64,000 bases of DNA from Opeltia flavorubescens (GCA_000442125.1 KE546965.1:2046001-2110000); one strand, 5' to 3'. Positions 22,724-35,215 are shown, counted from the first letter of the stretch. Translations and numbers: made by a program. The notes: a model not told the origin generated them from the sequence alone.

Positions 22724-23826
22724 ATGGTAGGAGGTAGCTCTAACAGGTATGCCATCCCAAGCAGTCCTATTGCTAGCACTGCTAATGACACAATCACAGC
22801 TCTTTCAAGTCCCAGGTCTTCAAGGTTGTCGTCGGCTCAACCGCCGAAATTTTCTATGCGCACGCGGACATCCTGGCCAAGTCAGTGGTACTCAAAGAGA
22901 CGGTGCAAGGACCATGGCGAGAGAATGTTGAGTTGACTCTCTATTGGCGAGATTGGGAAGCCAGCGCCGTCGAAAGGTTTCTCGAGTGGCTCTACACAGG
23001 GGACTACCAATGCCCATATCCGGTCGAGGCTTGCGAAACAGAATCTACGTCTCAGCCTTCTGCAGAAGCTAGTGGAGAATCGTCTGACCACTCTCCACCA
23101 GCCGAGTCCGAGAACGTCGAAGTGCTAGAGTATTTAGTGCCTGCACCTGCTGAACCAGTTGAGATGACATTTGAAGACTCGATACTCGATGTTCCATCTC
23201 GACACAAGAGTACGGCCAAAAAATTGAAGAGCACCAAAAAGGGAACAGCATGCGCTAGAAGCACCATTCGTCCGTTGACTCGTCTTGAAGACCTGACATG
23301 GAATGGGTGCCGAGCTTTGGAAAAATCTACTGAGGCTGAAGAATATGACCAGTGGATGGGTCACCAGCTCTGGCGCCCAGACGAGCTTGACTACGAAAAC
23401 ACTTTCATGACGCACGCGAAGCTTTACGTTATGGCATGCTTTTACCTATTAGACGCATTAAAGAATATGAGCTGGCAGCGCTTACGGTCAGTACTTATCA
23501 GCATTGGAAAGCCTAGCCCTCGAACTCCAGTCATAGGCAACGTCATGACTCTGATACATTATGTCTATCAAGAAACCGGTGACCATAGTACTGATGAAGA
23601 GCCTCTCCGCATGCTTGTTACCTCCTTCGCTGCTCTCCATTACACCAACCTTGAAGGGACCGGCGTCAAGAATCTATTGCTTTCAGCGGAGGAAACAGAC
23701 AGAGAATTCGTGGTTGATCTCTTTGAGAAGGTAGCACGGCAGATGAGCTATCTTGAAGGAAAGGATGATACCACAGATGTCCAAACTCCAACAGTGTGGA
23801 AAGGCGCAAGGTGGTCAAGGAGGTAG
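22724..23826 (+). CDS. BTB/POZ-like protein, copy 3 (349 aa)
   Basis: Exons 22724-22746 and 22800-23826; the 53-bp intron (GTATGC, branch GCTAATG, CACAG) joins in phase 2 to give MVGGSSNS before SFKSQVFKVVVG. The BTB core reads FYAHADILAKSVVLKETV and VERFLEWLYTGDYQCPYP. A serine/glutamate-rich acidic insert and a lysine-rich patch (KSTAKKLKSTKKG) follow, then the module DQWMGHQLWRPDELDYENTF, MTHAKLYVMACFYLLDALK and WQRLRSVLISIGKPSP, nearly identical to copy 2. The end is short, without the coiled coil of copy 2. Copies 2 and 3 look like a recent duplication; no catalytic residues are expected in this family. Confidence 0.78.
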
Positions 23827-25565
23827 TGCAACCCCCGGTAGTCATGTTGATAAACGGCATCTATGATCGGATCCTTTCCCCGATCGGAAATACGACAAGA
23901 ATTTAATTAAGCCCAGGCTCGAGAACACCTTTTTCCTCAATTGAAAAGCTAATTTACAATGTTCTCCACTGGTGTCAAGTCGGAAAACGTGACCCACGTT
24001 ATTATTTCATTTTTTCTTCTTCTCCGAGGCAGCGTTTGTACCTTCCACTCTGTCCACGACATTTTTTTCGGGTGAACCAGGTTCTCACGTCCTCCGCTCC
24101 CCTTCCCTTGCCATGATAGTCACAGTGCCAACTTCTGAATATCATGCCTGCCAGGGGAACATCCACGCAAGGCCCCCACAATACGACCATTCCATACCCA
24201 ACATCCTTATTTCCATCCAGATCACTCACTCGTACTTCCCATTGCACATCCCCTTAACTTTTTCAAATAATAGTTAGTGCGTAGAATAACCAGCTCCTCC
24301 TACTCCATCCTCCCCCTGTGCCTTTTCCCCCCCTTTTACATCCTACCCGGTCTCATTCGTCCTTCTTCACTGCTCCTCGCCTGTTCCCAGCCCGCGCATA
24401 CAGGCCCGCAACGACAGCTCGTACTCCACACCCAGCCCACACTCCTCTCACTAGCCCTGTCATCGGTCCTCAACCCGACGGGAAACCTGTATTTCTTGCT
24501 CCTAGCCAAAAGACCAGGAACGATTAGAGGCGAGGGAGTCGCGACTCCTCATGATATTTACCGATGCCGAAGGATCCTTTTTGAGGTAATGGAAGGAGGA
24601 AAGGGGAATCGCCGGAAGTCGAATTGGTGATGGTGTTTGAGGGCGTCTTTCACATTGACGTAGCCAGCTTGGCTCAAACGGACGTATCTACTGTTTGATC
24701 GAAGTGAAGCTAGAGGTTGGATGAATGTCCGTCGAGAGACTTTGACTGGAATAGCTGGGGTTCGATTATGGTTGCGGTGGCTGTATGGAGGAAACAATGT
24801 AATGAGTAGACTGCAAGCGAAATATTTGAGCAGGGTATACGTTACAGTGATCTATTGCGTTATGGTGAGGATTCCGAAGGTAGGTTGGGAGGCCGTATCA
24901 GACATTTCAGTCATCTTGGTTAGGGTTGCGGAGAGGAGGAAACAAGAATTGTTGGTGTCGATATAATTTTACTGAGATAGAATGAGGAGTCGGAGTGCCG
25001 AAACAGAGAGCAGGGTACTGTTACGATGTTTGCTTGCCTTTTGCAACGGAATCCAATCTTCTGGCTATGATTTGATCACTAGAGTATCCCAAGGCATTCA
25101 GACAAGTAAAACCACTTGATTTTGAACATACGTCAGGAACGAGATAGGTCATTGTGCACGAAGGGCTAAGAAAGGCGTGATTGAGAACTTCTCATTGAAA
25201 GCTAGCACTCTATCTCTTTGATCCTTCTCTACATCTTGCGTCGTCTCTTACTTTCGCTTTCCAGACCAGATATATTGGCTAACTCCCGTGCAAATCAATC
25301 AAGTACATTATCAGTCTCCCTTGACTAAGCAGTTCTGAATCGACGGCCCGCTTTGTAATCTACCAGTCTGAATTCTTCCAGTAAGTAATCTTAATGTAGA
25401 GCGAAAACGTACAAGCTCTGGTGGACCCCGGTTCCCATGTTATCCGTGATTGTAGTCAAGCGCGAGGGGTTAAAGATTGATGGTGTGCCTGGGCACCACT
25501 CCCACTTGAAGCTATATGGTGGATACATGGTTGCTGGCGGAGTAGCCGCTGAACCAAAGAGCGAT
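23827..25565. other. Intergenic, pyrimidine-rich, no supported gene
   Basis: About 1.7 kb. Between 24000 and 24500 the plus strand is strongly C/T-rich with several A/T runs, which gives long open but low-information frames (for example 24277-24630). I see no splice-supported gene. A basic open stretch on the minus strand at 24002-24247 is likely chance. Confidence 0.4.
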
Positions 25566-27366
25566 TTATTGCTTGCCACCATTGTTTTCAGCGCTAGAAG
25601 ATGAGAAAAGCGAAGAAGGCGCTTTGGAAAGACCGGACGTATGTGATTCACTGCTAGGTTGGCTGGGTGTCTGCGAAGTAACGGTAGGAAGATTAGATCG
25701 AGAACTTAGGGCGAAAAGAGATGCAGCTTCGGAACCTTTGTAGGAATTGCTGAACAGGCTATTCTGTGCTTGATTGCCGCTTTTGAATGTATTGGCGAAA
25801 GGTGACTTTGTAAGGTTCAATTTACTGGGGCTGGGGAGTAACCGAGGATTGCTGAATGAAGACGTTGAGGTATTTGAGAACCCACCCCCTGAAATATTTC
25901 CTGCAGTAATGGGTGGGGAGTGGATCCCAGCTCCACTACCAAACGGATTGAACATAGGAGTGGAAGTAGCAAATTTTGGGGTGGGCGCAGCAGCATTCTG
26001 TGCTGGCTGCGATTGTGATCCACGATCAGAGCTACCTAGCGTACCCTGAGAGGAAAGCTTAAGAGTTAGATTGGTGTTTTTGGTATCTGCTCCGGGAATA
26101 TCATCCAATCGTATGATAGGTAAGGCCAAGCTCACATATGATTTTGTCATCTGCACAACATCGAGCGGTTTGACCTGCGAGGACAAGCTCGATGTTTTGG
26201 ATTTCTCAATGGTCAGAGCAAGACCTGGCTGACTGATGACATACTGTTGTGTTGTTGGCTCTGAGGCAGACCGCTTCCTCTTGCATGTTTGTCTCTCTGA
26301 AACCACTGGAGGAATACATTGTGGAGCACTGGCATCGCTGTCCGGTATGGGCTTAATATTTGATATCGCGTCTCCGAGTCGTGCTAGCAGACCGACTTCG
26401 ACACATTGCACGGGTACTGTCCTCTTGAATATGTTCAGTGCATTCTTGATTGAATTGTCAGTCTTGGACGCTAGTAATTGGATGGGGAAGTCTTACGTTG
26501 TATAGTGCTTGCATGCAGTGCAGCATCTCCAAACACGCATACTCATCTACCTCCACTTCGGTTTGGGGAACGATGCAATCAACTAATTTAGCGACTGTGA
26601 AATTCGACCAATTGATGGGTGTATGCTCTGAGACAGTCCCACTAACAGCAGACATGTGTCCTTTGAGAATGCGTTTCGTGATCTATTTCTTGAGCAGCTT
26701 TTGCCGGATTGCGCGAACGATGAGTTGGTACTCGTGACTGTACATCAGAGCAGATCCAGGACTGGATGGTGCACGTAGGTCCTGCAGTCTCTTCTGGCAC
26801 TCTTTGGAGATTTCGTCGAATGAGGGTTGGATGGCGCTTGAAATGAGCACTTTTTGCATTCCTTCATCGTCGTGGACAAGACGTGCAACAACAAGTGTGA
26901 TGAAGGCTTTAGTCTCGTCCCAACATTGATTGATATAAGTCAATGCAATTTCCGTCCACGGACGCGCTTGCTCCACAAAGAGATCAGCAACAGTAGACAT
27001 ATTGAAGCCGGTAGCCCACTCTGAGCCGAACTTGCTGTCACGGACGATTTTGATGTGTTCAAGCATATTCGCTTTGATTATTTGCTGAGGTGCTTGATCA
27101 AGATTTTCAGCGACATTGGATTCGACTAATACAGGAAGTGGAGTTTCGATAACCTTTCGGAGATGACCACGTTTCTCTAAGGCTTTTATGAAATCGCTTC
27201 GGAGTTTCTGTAGTCGAAATCGTAGGTGTTTAATGTCGTTGGACGTGAAAGATGAGTCCGTTGCAGTAGCCTTCGAGGTGTCTCCGGCGACAGCAGCAGA
27301 AAATACGATATGAAGATCTTCTAGGACGCGTTGATAACGACCTTGATGAGGTGGTGTCATGGTCAT
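25566..27366 (-). pseudogene. Dynamin-like stalk and GED without GTPase domain, probable pseudogene
   Basis: The minus strand from ATG 27366 encodes a dynamin-type stalk: YQRVLEDLHIVFSAAV, a region with FNMSTVADLFVEQARPW (compare FNP..IGELFWEQSEPW of fungal dynamins) and MYSHEYQLIVRAIRQK (compare TYNHYFTE). This reading stops at a TAG (26685-26683). The same frame continues past it into a GTPase effector domain: YACLEMLHCMQALYN up to 26497, a phase-0 intron at 26496-26445, then ALNIFKRTVPVQCVEVGLLARLGD and a long tail to a stop at 25566. No GTPase domain precedes it: a TAA lies in frame just upstream and the permease gene ends only 250 bp away. The tail is S/T/N/G-rich with NPF and scattered SLF motifs. 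A missing catalytic domain plus the in-frame stop make a decayed copy likely; a short functional product from ATG 26655 (345 aa) is possible but less so. Confidence 0.7.
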
Positions 27367-27615
27367 GACATTGGTAAAGCAGTTCAATGGTGGAGTGGCT
27401 TAATGCGAAGTTATAAGTCATTGTAACGAAAATGATGAAACCAGTATGTAGAAGAAGGAACAGGGCTCATCATAACCTACGGTACACTTTTGTTTTCACT
27501 AACTACGTATAGTGCCTAAACCATATCTGGATCCTCATCTCACTTATCCCAGACATCAAAGCCAATTCCTCCCAAATCGATACCCCGGTTAGAGCGACGT
27601 TCATTCCAGCAACCA

Positions 27616-29558
27616 TCAGGCTGGATACGAGGTGACAGTGTATCCTCGAGTGATTGTGATCTGGTTGCCGTGGAGACTGCTAGACTCCACCGACCTTAGT
27701 CGATGGTGCCGGTCAGGTCGCCCTCCAATATCAGTCGAAGTGACTGTTCCTACCAGCTCTTGACCCAACAGGTCCAGCTGCCTGATACAGATGGAGCAGT
27801 GGTCACGACATCTCCCTGTGAACCATCGATGCGCCCAGAGGAACCAGCTACCGAAAGCAAAGGCAGTGACAGTGACTACAGCAACGGGCGTATAATTGAG
27901 GTTTTGGGTGGTAACAGGGGTAACAGTCGGAAGGCAAAAAACCACCGTGATGAAAGAGATCCACAAGCAAGCTACGATGGCAATCCATTTCGAAGCAACG
28001 CCGAGGTTGAAGGGACCTCGCTTGAAATTGTTAGGGTATACCAGTGTCATCGCAATTGGAATGCCGTATGAGATGTATAGACCAATGGTAGCAATGGACG
28101 TTGTGCCGGCAAATGCGACCTGGGAGCCAAGTACAGGTAGACCGAGCAGGAAGGAGCAGCAAGCACCAAAGATGACGGTCCGGACGGGGCATTTGAGGTG
28201 CTTGTCGATGATGTGCAGGCGATGAGGAATGCCACCATCTCGGGCGAACGCGAACATCATCCTAGAGTTGCTTGTCTGCGAGATCTTCTCAGCACACTCA
28301 ACTGTGACCAAGACAAGTTCACTTACCAAGCTAAAAAGACCGCAGTGCCAAACACAGAGCATGATGATCACCATCAGTACCAATCCTCCAACTTTCCCAC
28401 AGGCATCGGTCAAGATACGAAGGACAGGTAGTGGACTCATTCGGACCGTGTCGAAGTCTTGGATGGACAACAAGAAGCCAACGATGACAAAGAAGCCCAT
28501 GATTATTGAAGCCGCAACAGCCGACAGTAATCCATATGGAGCATGGCGAACCGCTTTCCTGGTTTCTTCACAGAGGTGCGCGCTCGCGTCATATCCAAGG
28601 ATTGTATACTGCGACATCAGAACCCCGCAAACAGCAACGTAAGTAGGCGATGTTCGGACACTCCAGCCCGGGCCATTCGCGCCAGTCCCGTCAAAAAATT
28701 TGCCAAAGGTGAACGCTGCGGACTGATGAGTTTTTGTTGTGACTAGTATCACGATGATGATACCAAATATGCCGGCTGTGTTCAGGAAAATGGATGCATA
28801 GATCATGTAGCGTAGGCGATGGATGCTGAACATATTGAAGGCGACATGGGAAACGAGGATTACTGCCAAGATGCCTAGGGTCTTCCCAGGAGTAGGATGA
28901 TATCCATCGGTGACGAACAGTGTGGTTGAAATAAGATTGGCGAGTCCGAAATCGATACCAGTAGTGACCGCAATCTGGCCGATCAAGTTGAACCTGCATG
29001 TAGCGTCAGATAACGCTCTGACTGCTAGTGAAGGAAGCTTACCATCCGGTGATCCATCCGAAAAAAGGGGCATGGCGGTTCGGGGCCAACATGTAAGCCC
29101 AGAAGTAGGGTCCACCAGAAACAGGGACTGCGGAGAGGATCTCTGCCATACTAGCTGCGACGAAAAGCGCTATTTATCATCAGCATACGGAGTGCAATAC
29201 GAACGGGAAACATCACGCACTGAAGAAGCTAATGACAAGCCAGCCGATGGACATGACTCCAGGGCCGCCTGTATTGAGTCCATATCCGAAAAGCCTATAC
29301 AAGATTAGTACTCGATCGCCACAGTAGAAGAGAGGAAATTTTTATACGTAGTGATTCCAGTGATCACGCTCTATGCACTTGTAAGCAATCCTCTCCAGCC
29401 TGAACATAGCAAAGTATTAAACTTACGATAATTGAAAATGATGCACCGAAATTATGTAGTAAGCTCCATTCTCGTTTCAATTCCTGAGAGTAACCCAACT
29501 CTGCTAGACGACCCTCATCCAAACTCTTTGAAGCAGACCCCTGACGGCGTTCGGTCAT
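27616..29558 (-). CDS. Amino-acid/GABA-type permease, APC superfamily (560 aa)
   Basis: Exons 29558-29427, 29370-29348 (23 nt), 29294-29221, 29169-29043, 28993-28327 and 28275-27616; introns are 49-56 bp, GT..AG, and all phases fit. The N-terminal polar region ends in LAELGYSQELKREWSLLHNFGASFSII, then GITTLFGYGLNTGGP, SVPVSGGPYFWAYMLAP and GYDASAHLCEETR, the substrate-site motifs of the fungal Uga4/Hnm1/BAT-type permeases. Twelve hydrophobic segments can be traced. The intron at 28326-28276 (51 bp) has no stop, but its removal restores the family motif SNSRMMFAFARDGGIPH without an insertion, so it is a true intron. Likely a plasma- or vacuolar-membrane transporter of an amino acid, GABA, choline or polyamine; the substrate cannot be told. 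Confidence 0.88.
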
Positions 29559-30657
29559 CGTGAAGTAGCGAATGTTCGTAGCTACATGTCAAAGCATCTC
29601 GATTGAAAAGCTATGGCGGCAGCGATGATAGAAGTTGAACGTTGGAGGTAAAAGAGGGGTGCAAGACTGGATAAATCAGATCGAAATGGTGATCGTGAGA
29701 ATAAAGAGGCCATAATGTGTAGATTATTGATCGAAACACTTCACTCTACTTCGTGTTGAGTCCACCAACCCATTCAGTCCGACACTGCAGAATCGCCAGA
29801 TTCGATACTAAGCATCCATAATAATATTCAGACTCTATGGAACACCCAAATGGCATGCACCAGATCACGATATACATCTCAGTATTGAAATTTTGAGATG
29901 CTACGATGGAGAAGATTTTGGAATACTTTGTCGTAGTGGAGTTTGTCGATATGGATTACAGGTAGAGACGGGGTGGTCAAAGTGGGACGCCTCGACGCAA
30001 AAGGGAATGTGTCACCAACACCATTGAAACCTTGTCCCAGCGCCGTTGGTCCTCAGTCCATATATGAAAATTTGAAACTAGCAAATGCGCGAATATTGAA
30101 GCGAAATTTTAGAATGAAAGTAGGTAAGCAAATACAGGACACTGCGGTGGCAAACCAACCGAGTCTTACCAAACCTACCAGTCATAGAATGGAAGTCCAT
30201 CCGGATATTGTGAATTTTCTAAATAAAAAAGGTTCTCTTTATGTACAATCATGCAAATCTCGTTGATAGTGCTCTCCTTTGCCATCTCTAAACTAGATCC
30301 CGAGCTACAATGGCCCTAGTGTAGGTGTCGTGGTTAGTTTATATATACAGGCAACTAGTGCCTTATTCAGTAGGAGAGAAGTAAAACATTGGACATGAAT
30401 AGAGAAAGAATGAAGAAGGGGTGAAGCCGCGTAATCTTTGTGAATAAAGACGGCCTGCGCGACATGTCTTAGCTGAGTAATCGGGAACTGCTAGCACGCC
30501 TGTACTCACAAGGTCCGAGGTGCCGCCTTTGCTGCTTTGTCAAATCGAGCAAGGGAGTAGTTTCAACAAATCGCCTTGACGCCTTCACTTGCATAAAATT
30601 CCATCACGGTGGGTATCTCACAACGCATGCAATCAAAAATGTCCGTTTTGTTGAACC
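29559..30657. other. Spacer upstream of the permease, no supported gene
   Basis: 1.1 kb. The first part is the promoter of the permease gene, the last part the 3' UTR of the next minus-strand gene. An open stretch at 29943-30266 lacks an ATG. Confidence 0.45.
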
Positions 30658-31986
30658 TCACCAGGAGCTTAGCCCTTGCAACTCCCTTGTCATTTTCAAA
30701 AATTGACGCTTCTCTCGGCCGGATTCGAATTCGATCCTGATCTTCTCAATGCTGAATGATGCATAGGCTTCCTCTTCGATCGGCTCATCTTGCGATATTA
30801 AACCTTGGCCAATTTTCTTCTGCTTGATGCCTGGATATCCACGGATGTCAAGACCTTTGATTTTGACACAGCTTTCACCGTCTTCTCGGATACGTACGGT
30901 ATTTCTAGGAGGCGGGTACAGCCGGAACACGATATATTCTTCACCATCCAATGGCTGAAAGTTTGGAGAATAATGGATCATGCAGACCAAGGAGTTGGGA
31001 TCACTAGTGTCACGAAAAACGCGCAAGTTCTCCAATCCACAGAGCTGAAGACGTGAAGAGAATGTACGGACGAGGCGGGATTTATGAAGGCGTATAGTGC
31101 GTGTAGTAGGGAGTGTCTGAATTAGCTGCAACGGTGATAACAGCGCTGATTGAAACTCGGCAGACGTCGATACAGAGTCGAAGGTATATGCGACCCAGGA
31201 TGTCTTCAATGCCCGATGCGGCTTATCAGAATTCGAGTTGGCAAAATATCGAAGCTCGGTCGGATGACGGATGATCACTTTGATGGCGTTCGACCATAGC
31301 GTGTAAGGGACGGTCACGCTGCCTTGAGGTACTGTCAAACATCAGCTTGGCTGTCACAATGTGCCTCAGGCTTCGGCTTACGTTTGTGCTGTATGCAGGT
31401 TTTGCCATCATCCGCAATCACCCATACACTGCGCCTTATGCGAGCCTCATTACAGACTGAATACTTCTTCCGCAAGGTCACTCTAACAATGCAGTTAGAT
31501 GCCCCTTTTACCATACCCATCTTTCCTGGCATCAATTCGTTTGACTGAGTAAAATCCATCGACGTCCCACCTCTGTGAAAAAGTCAGTCAGTTTAAGCAA
31601 GCCCTTCAGCGCGATTCAACTGACAATTCACATAAAACAGTCGTATCATCAGAACCATCTTTGATAGCTTCAGAATTTGAAAGATATTCACAATCTGCAG
31701 ATTGATGTTGGGTGCTAACACGAGTACTCCGGATAGTGTTTGGGGGGCACAGAGGATTGAACAGCCATGGTTTTGGAGACTCTTGAGCTATCTCTGTCTT
31801 AAAGCTGTTGACATGCTGATAGAGTTGATAGCTTGGGGGATTTTCACCCGTGAAAACCGTGGAGCCAGTGCTGTATATGTCAAGTTGCCGGTTCACATCA
31901 ATTTCTCGATGCTTGCTTGGCCTTGAAAGCCCATTGCTACCCATTCTGTCTGGACTGTCAAAATCTATCGATCTCGCAATATCCAT
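30658..31986 (-). CDS. Uncharacterised protein (408 aa), three exons
   Basis: Exons 31986-31625, 31572-31382 and 31331-30658 with introns of 52 bp (GTCAGT..CACAG) and 50 bp (GTAAGC..GACAG), phases 2 and 1. The N-terminal 120 residues are polar and probably disordered (DFDSPDRMGSNGLSRPSKH). From about residue 125 a folded region begins: IVRVTLRKKYSVC, RRSVWVIADDGKTC, then VTVPYTLWSNAIKV, TSWVAYTFDS, LRVFRDTSDPNSLVCMIHYS and finally FSIEKIRIEFESGREKRQFL near the C-terminus. The alternating pattern suggests beta-rich domains; I see neither signal peptide nor membrane helix. I do not recognise the family. Confidence 0.7.
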
Positions 31987-32827
31987 AATCCTTTACATCA
32001 ACTTTACGTCAAGACGCGCTTAATCGCTTGAGGGACTCGCCACGGATATGCAGAAGTGATGATCATCAAATGTTGAGGGGCCAAGTCAGTCAAGAGATGG
32101 GAAGTGATGAACGCTTTCTGGATATTTTCGACTCGTCAACCCGAAGAGCAACTCCACACATTTCCATTCTCTGAGTGAACTTGGCCATCTGAATATTTGT
32201 GTGGAGGAGCAATTATATTGTACAGCAAGTGGTTTAACCTGATAGGCGCGCGAAGGAGAAGCTTCGGAGCCGTGTGGGGGGCGGGATCTTGCGTTGGTGT
32301 GGAACCCTAGAGGCTCTAGTCAAGGCCTCCATGAGTGCAAGCCATGCCTTAGAGCTCATCTGGTCGGTCAAGTGGTGCTTCTAGTCACTGAAGATATTGG
32401 TAGAGCAAGCCGAGTCATCGAAAATATCGAGAGTATTTTCAGGGTTGTTGATTCATACATTAATGATGCCACGATGCCATGTTGGATCAAGTTAAGTAGG
32501 AGAAACTGCTGACATGTCCAGGAGAACAACTCCGCCGTGACGGTCTCCTAAGAGAAAGCGTGTTCATGTGAAGGAGCTTGCGGGGCAAGCAGCTGAACGG
32601 CATGATGCAATAATTAGTCTGTCTTGTTAGGGCTGTTGCGACGTTCGACGCTCGGGCCACCAAATATTTACACTCTTTCGATTGGTAGACGCGAGTCTTA
32701 CCTTTCTACCTTTTCCTCCTTGTCTCTATTTGATTAGGTTCTGCATTGTCTTCTCTTGCTGAAATGACTAAGTTCGTACATATAGTTATGATCATGATCT
32801 AGCATTGTATGGCATAGCCTGTTCTCA
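31987..32827. other. Divergent promoter region
   Basis: 841 bp between the unknown minus-strand gene and the plus-strand gene at 32828. No gene is supported; the open stretch 32294-32512 has no supporting feature. The last 150 bp before 32828 are pyrimidine-rich (TTTCTACCTTTTCCTCCTTG near 32700), as is common upstream of fungal starts. Confidence 0.45.
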
Positions 32828-35215
32828 ATGGCATCCGGCAATGAAAGCCATGCTCATCGTGCAAGCGGCAGCCGAGTAAGTGCATTGGTGCCCCCAGAAT
32901 CCCACCCGCATCTACCCGCAGCACAAGCACACTTCCATCCACCTAGTGATTCTAACAAGGAGATGTAGGTCTCGGATGATGATGCCGCCCGTCAGCTCTT
33001 GACTACCTGCTTGTCCAAGTCCTGGAGCAATCCGAGAAAACGCCCTGGTGTCTCCAGCTCATCAGACCCTTCATATCCTGCTCAACATGACCTTTCTCTC
33101 TATGAAGCTGTCAATACAACGGACCAACCTCACAAGAGAAGTCGGGCTGGAGACTGGCCGCTTAAACCTACAAATGTGTCCAATCCTTCCTCCGTCACCC
33201 CTCGCCGGGCGCACAAATCACCGTTATCGCCAGTCCAAAGACATAACATGTTCATTAGACCTCGACCCTCAAAATTTCTTGAAGGTAGTATGAACGATCG
33301 CGTGAGTGCGAGGCCGCCAAGCATTTACACTCGGGATGAGGCTGCAATGGAACAATATCACAGCCACAATCTCGCACGTGGATCGGGATCTTTGGATAGT
33401 CAAGGTGAAGATGATAAAAGCTATCTGGATACCGGGATCGAGACTGGGAAACAATCAGGGATGTATCGTTTTGGTAAAGCGCTAGTCAGTGCTTTCAACC
33501 CGGTCAATGTTTGGCAAGGCATCAATGGTATCTGGAAGGACAAGGAACAAGAAAACCAAAACACCACAGTTCTACAGGAACGTAAGATTAGGGCGGATAA
33601 GAAATATGCAGAGATGAAGCAAAGCGGCTTCAAAATGACGCGATCATCTTTGAACGAGACTCCAAGTTTAGACGAGTCCCATAGGACAAGTCGGGACAGC
33701 CAAAGCGACTTATTGGACTCATCTGTTCACCCTCCGAGTATTACTTTTGATCAGGCTCGCCCATCGACCACCTTCAAGCATGGTCGCCCAACGCCGACAG
33801 GATCCGAAGACCTTTTAATTCCTCCTCCAACTCCCATGGAGCATCCATATCTCGCGAACCCATCGGCTCGTGGGGAAGATGGACACAGGGCTTCGCTGAA
33901 TATCCGTCGGCCATCGTTTCAAAGTTTGAAAAAAGTAAAATCTCACATCCAATTGCCGTCAACCAAGCGAAAGGTAGCCGATGCAGCACTTCTTTCCCCA
34001 AATTCTGGAATAACCTCAAAACAAATGGATGTTCAGGCCCTGCGAAGGCAACCATCGAAGAAAGACGTCGCCAAACGACAAAAGTTGAGCAAGCAAGTCA
34101 GTAACCTTGAAAGCAAGCTAGAAGCGGTTCGTCGCGAACTCGAGCTTTGCAACGCTGAGACGCCTGATATCCCAAAAATTCCGGGGTCTCCTCGCAAGGC
34201 CTTCGTACCTGGTGCGCTCTCTTCATTACCTTCAGAGTCCAACTTTAAGTCGACAAACTTAATTACTCGAGATGAGAGTGATGCCCATTGGCAACCGCCA
34301 TATCCACGGAGAACTTATAACCAAACTTCAACCCCGAGAAAGCTCGCTATAGAACCTCCAACTGGCACCAGTTCCAACGCGGCGGCCAAAGCCCAAGCGA
34401 AAGGGCCAGAAAATTCTGGCAAGAAACGGAAACTATCGAATGATCGAAATTCCAGTAGCAGTCACATACCCAGAGATGATGTGGATCATGGTTTTGACTC
34501 GGACTCGAGCGTCTCAGCGAAGAAGATTCTTCGTGCACACAAATCGCAGAGGCTGGACGAACCATGGGCTAAGCTTGGCATCGAGGCCAGAATAGAACGA
34601 TCGCCGGCAACTGTGTCACGAAGTCCCCGTCAGAGCAAGCCAAAAACCCAAGCATCGATTCCTCCAGTTCCTTCACTTGCTGCATCCTTCGACCCTTCCC
34701 AAATTGACAAGAGCAAGATGTTAGCGATGAGATCGATTCCCAAGGACGACCTTCCATTCGGTGCTCATCTCGATGATATCGTCAATCTGCAGAAAACATT
34801 CCCGCTTTGTAATCAGAAGCAGTTGAATGAGTATCTGCTTAGCTTATCAGAGGATTATGAGACAGAGGGAAAGATCAAGAATCTTGAAAATCAACAACCC
34901 AACTCTCCATCCAGAACAAGTTCAATCTCAGCTTCTCCGGTCAAGCCATCGACTACCCAAGATGCTCAAACTCGCAATCGTCCAGCATGCAAGAATTCGT
35001 CCCCTAATAAAAAAATCGGAAGAGAGTTGTCCACGATCAATGAAGCTATTACGGTTGATCCTTCCAAAGACAAGTCTATACCGCCACTACCGAGCATTTT
35101 GAAGTTAAAGACCCAGGGCATGGAGACTCGTGATGTTTCAACAAGGCCGTGCACCGAAAAGCCATTACCGGATATTCAAAAGGAAGATTACGCTTGGCCC
35201 GAAGATGTATTTTGA
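32828..35215 (+). CDS. Large disordered, probably nuclear protein (764 aa)
   Basis: Exons 32828-32875 and 32969-35215; the 93-bp intron (GTAAGT, branch TCTAACA, TGTAG) joins in phase 0. The first exon supplies MASGNESHAHRASGSR, followed by VSDDDAARQLLTTCLSKSW. Recognisable islands are HKRSRAGDWPLKP, PSKFLEGSMNDRVSARPPS, and MYRFGKALVSAFNPVNVW (about residue 170), which recur in a Pezizomycotina family that I recall being annotated as a nuclear RNA-binding protein, without seeing any RRM here. A coiled coil (KLSKQVSNLESKLEAVRREL) lies near residues 380-400 and several KRKR-type basic clusters could act as nuclear signals. The rest is serine/proline-rich. A chromatin- or RNA-linked role is inference. 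Confidence 0.8.

Noticed and set aside
24277-24630. 117-codon open stretch in pyrimidine-rich DNA
   Set aside because: Strong C/T bias alone gives stop-poor frames; the translation is low in information.
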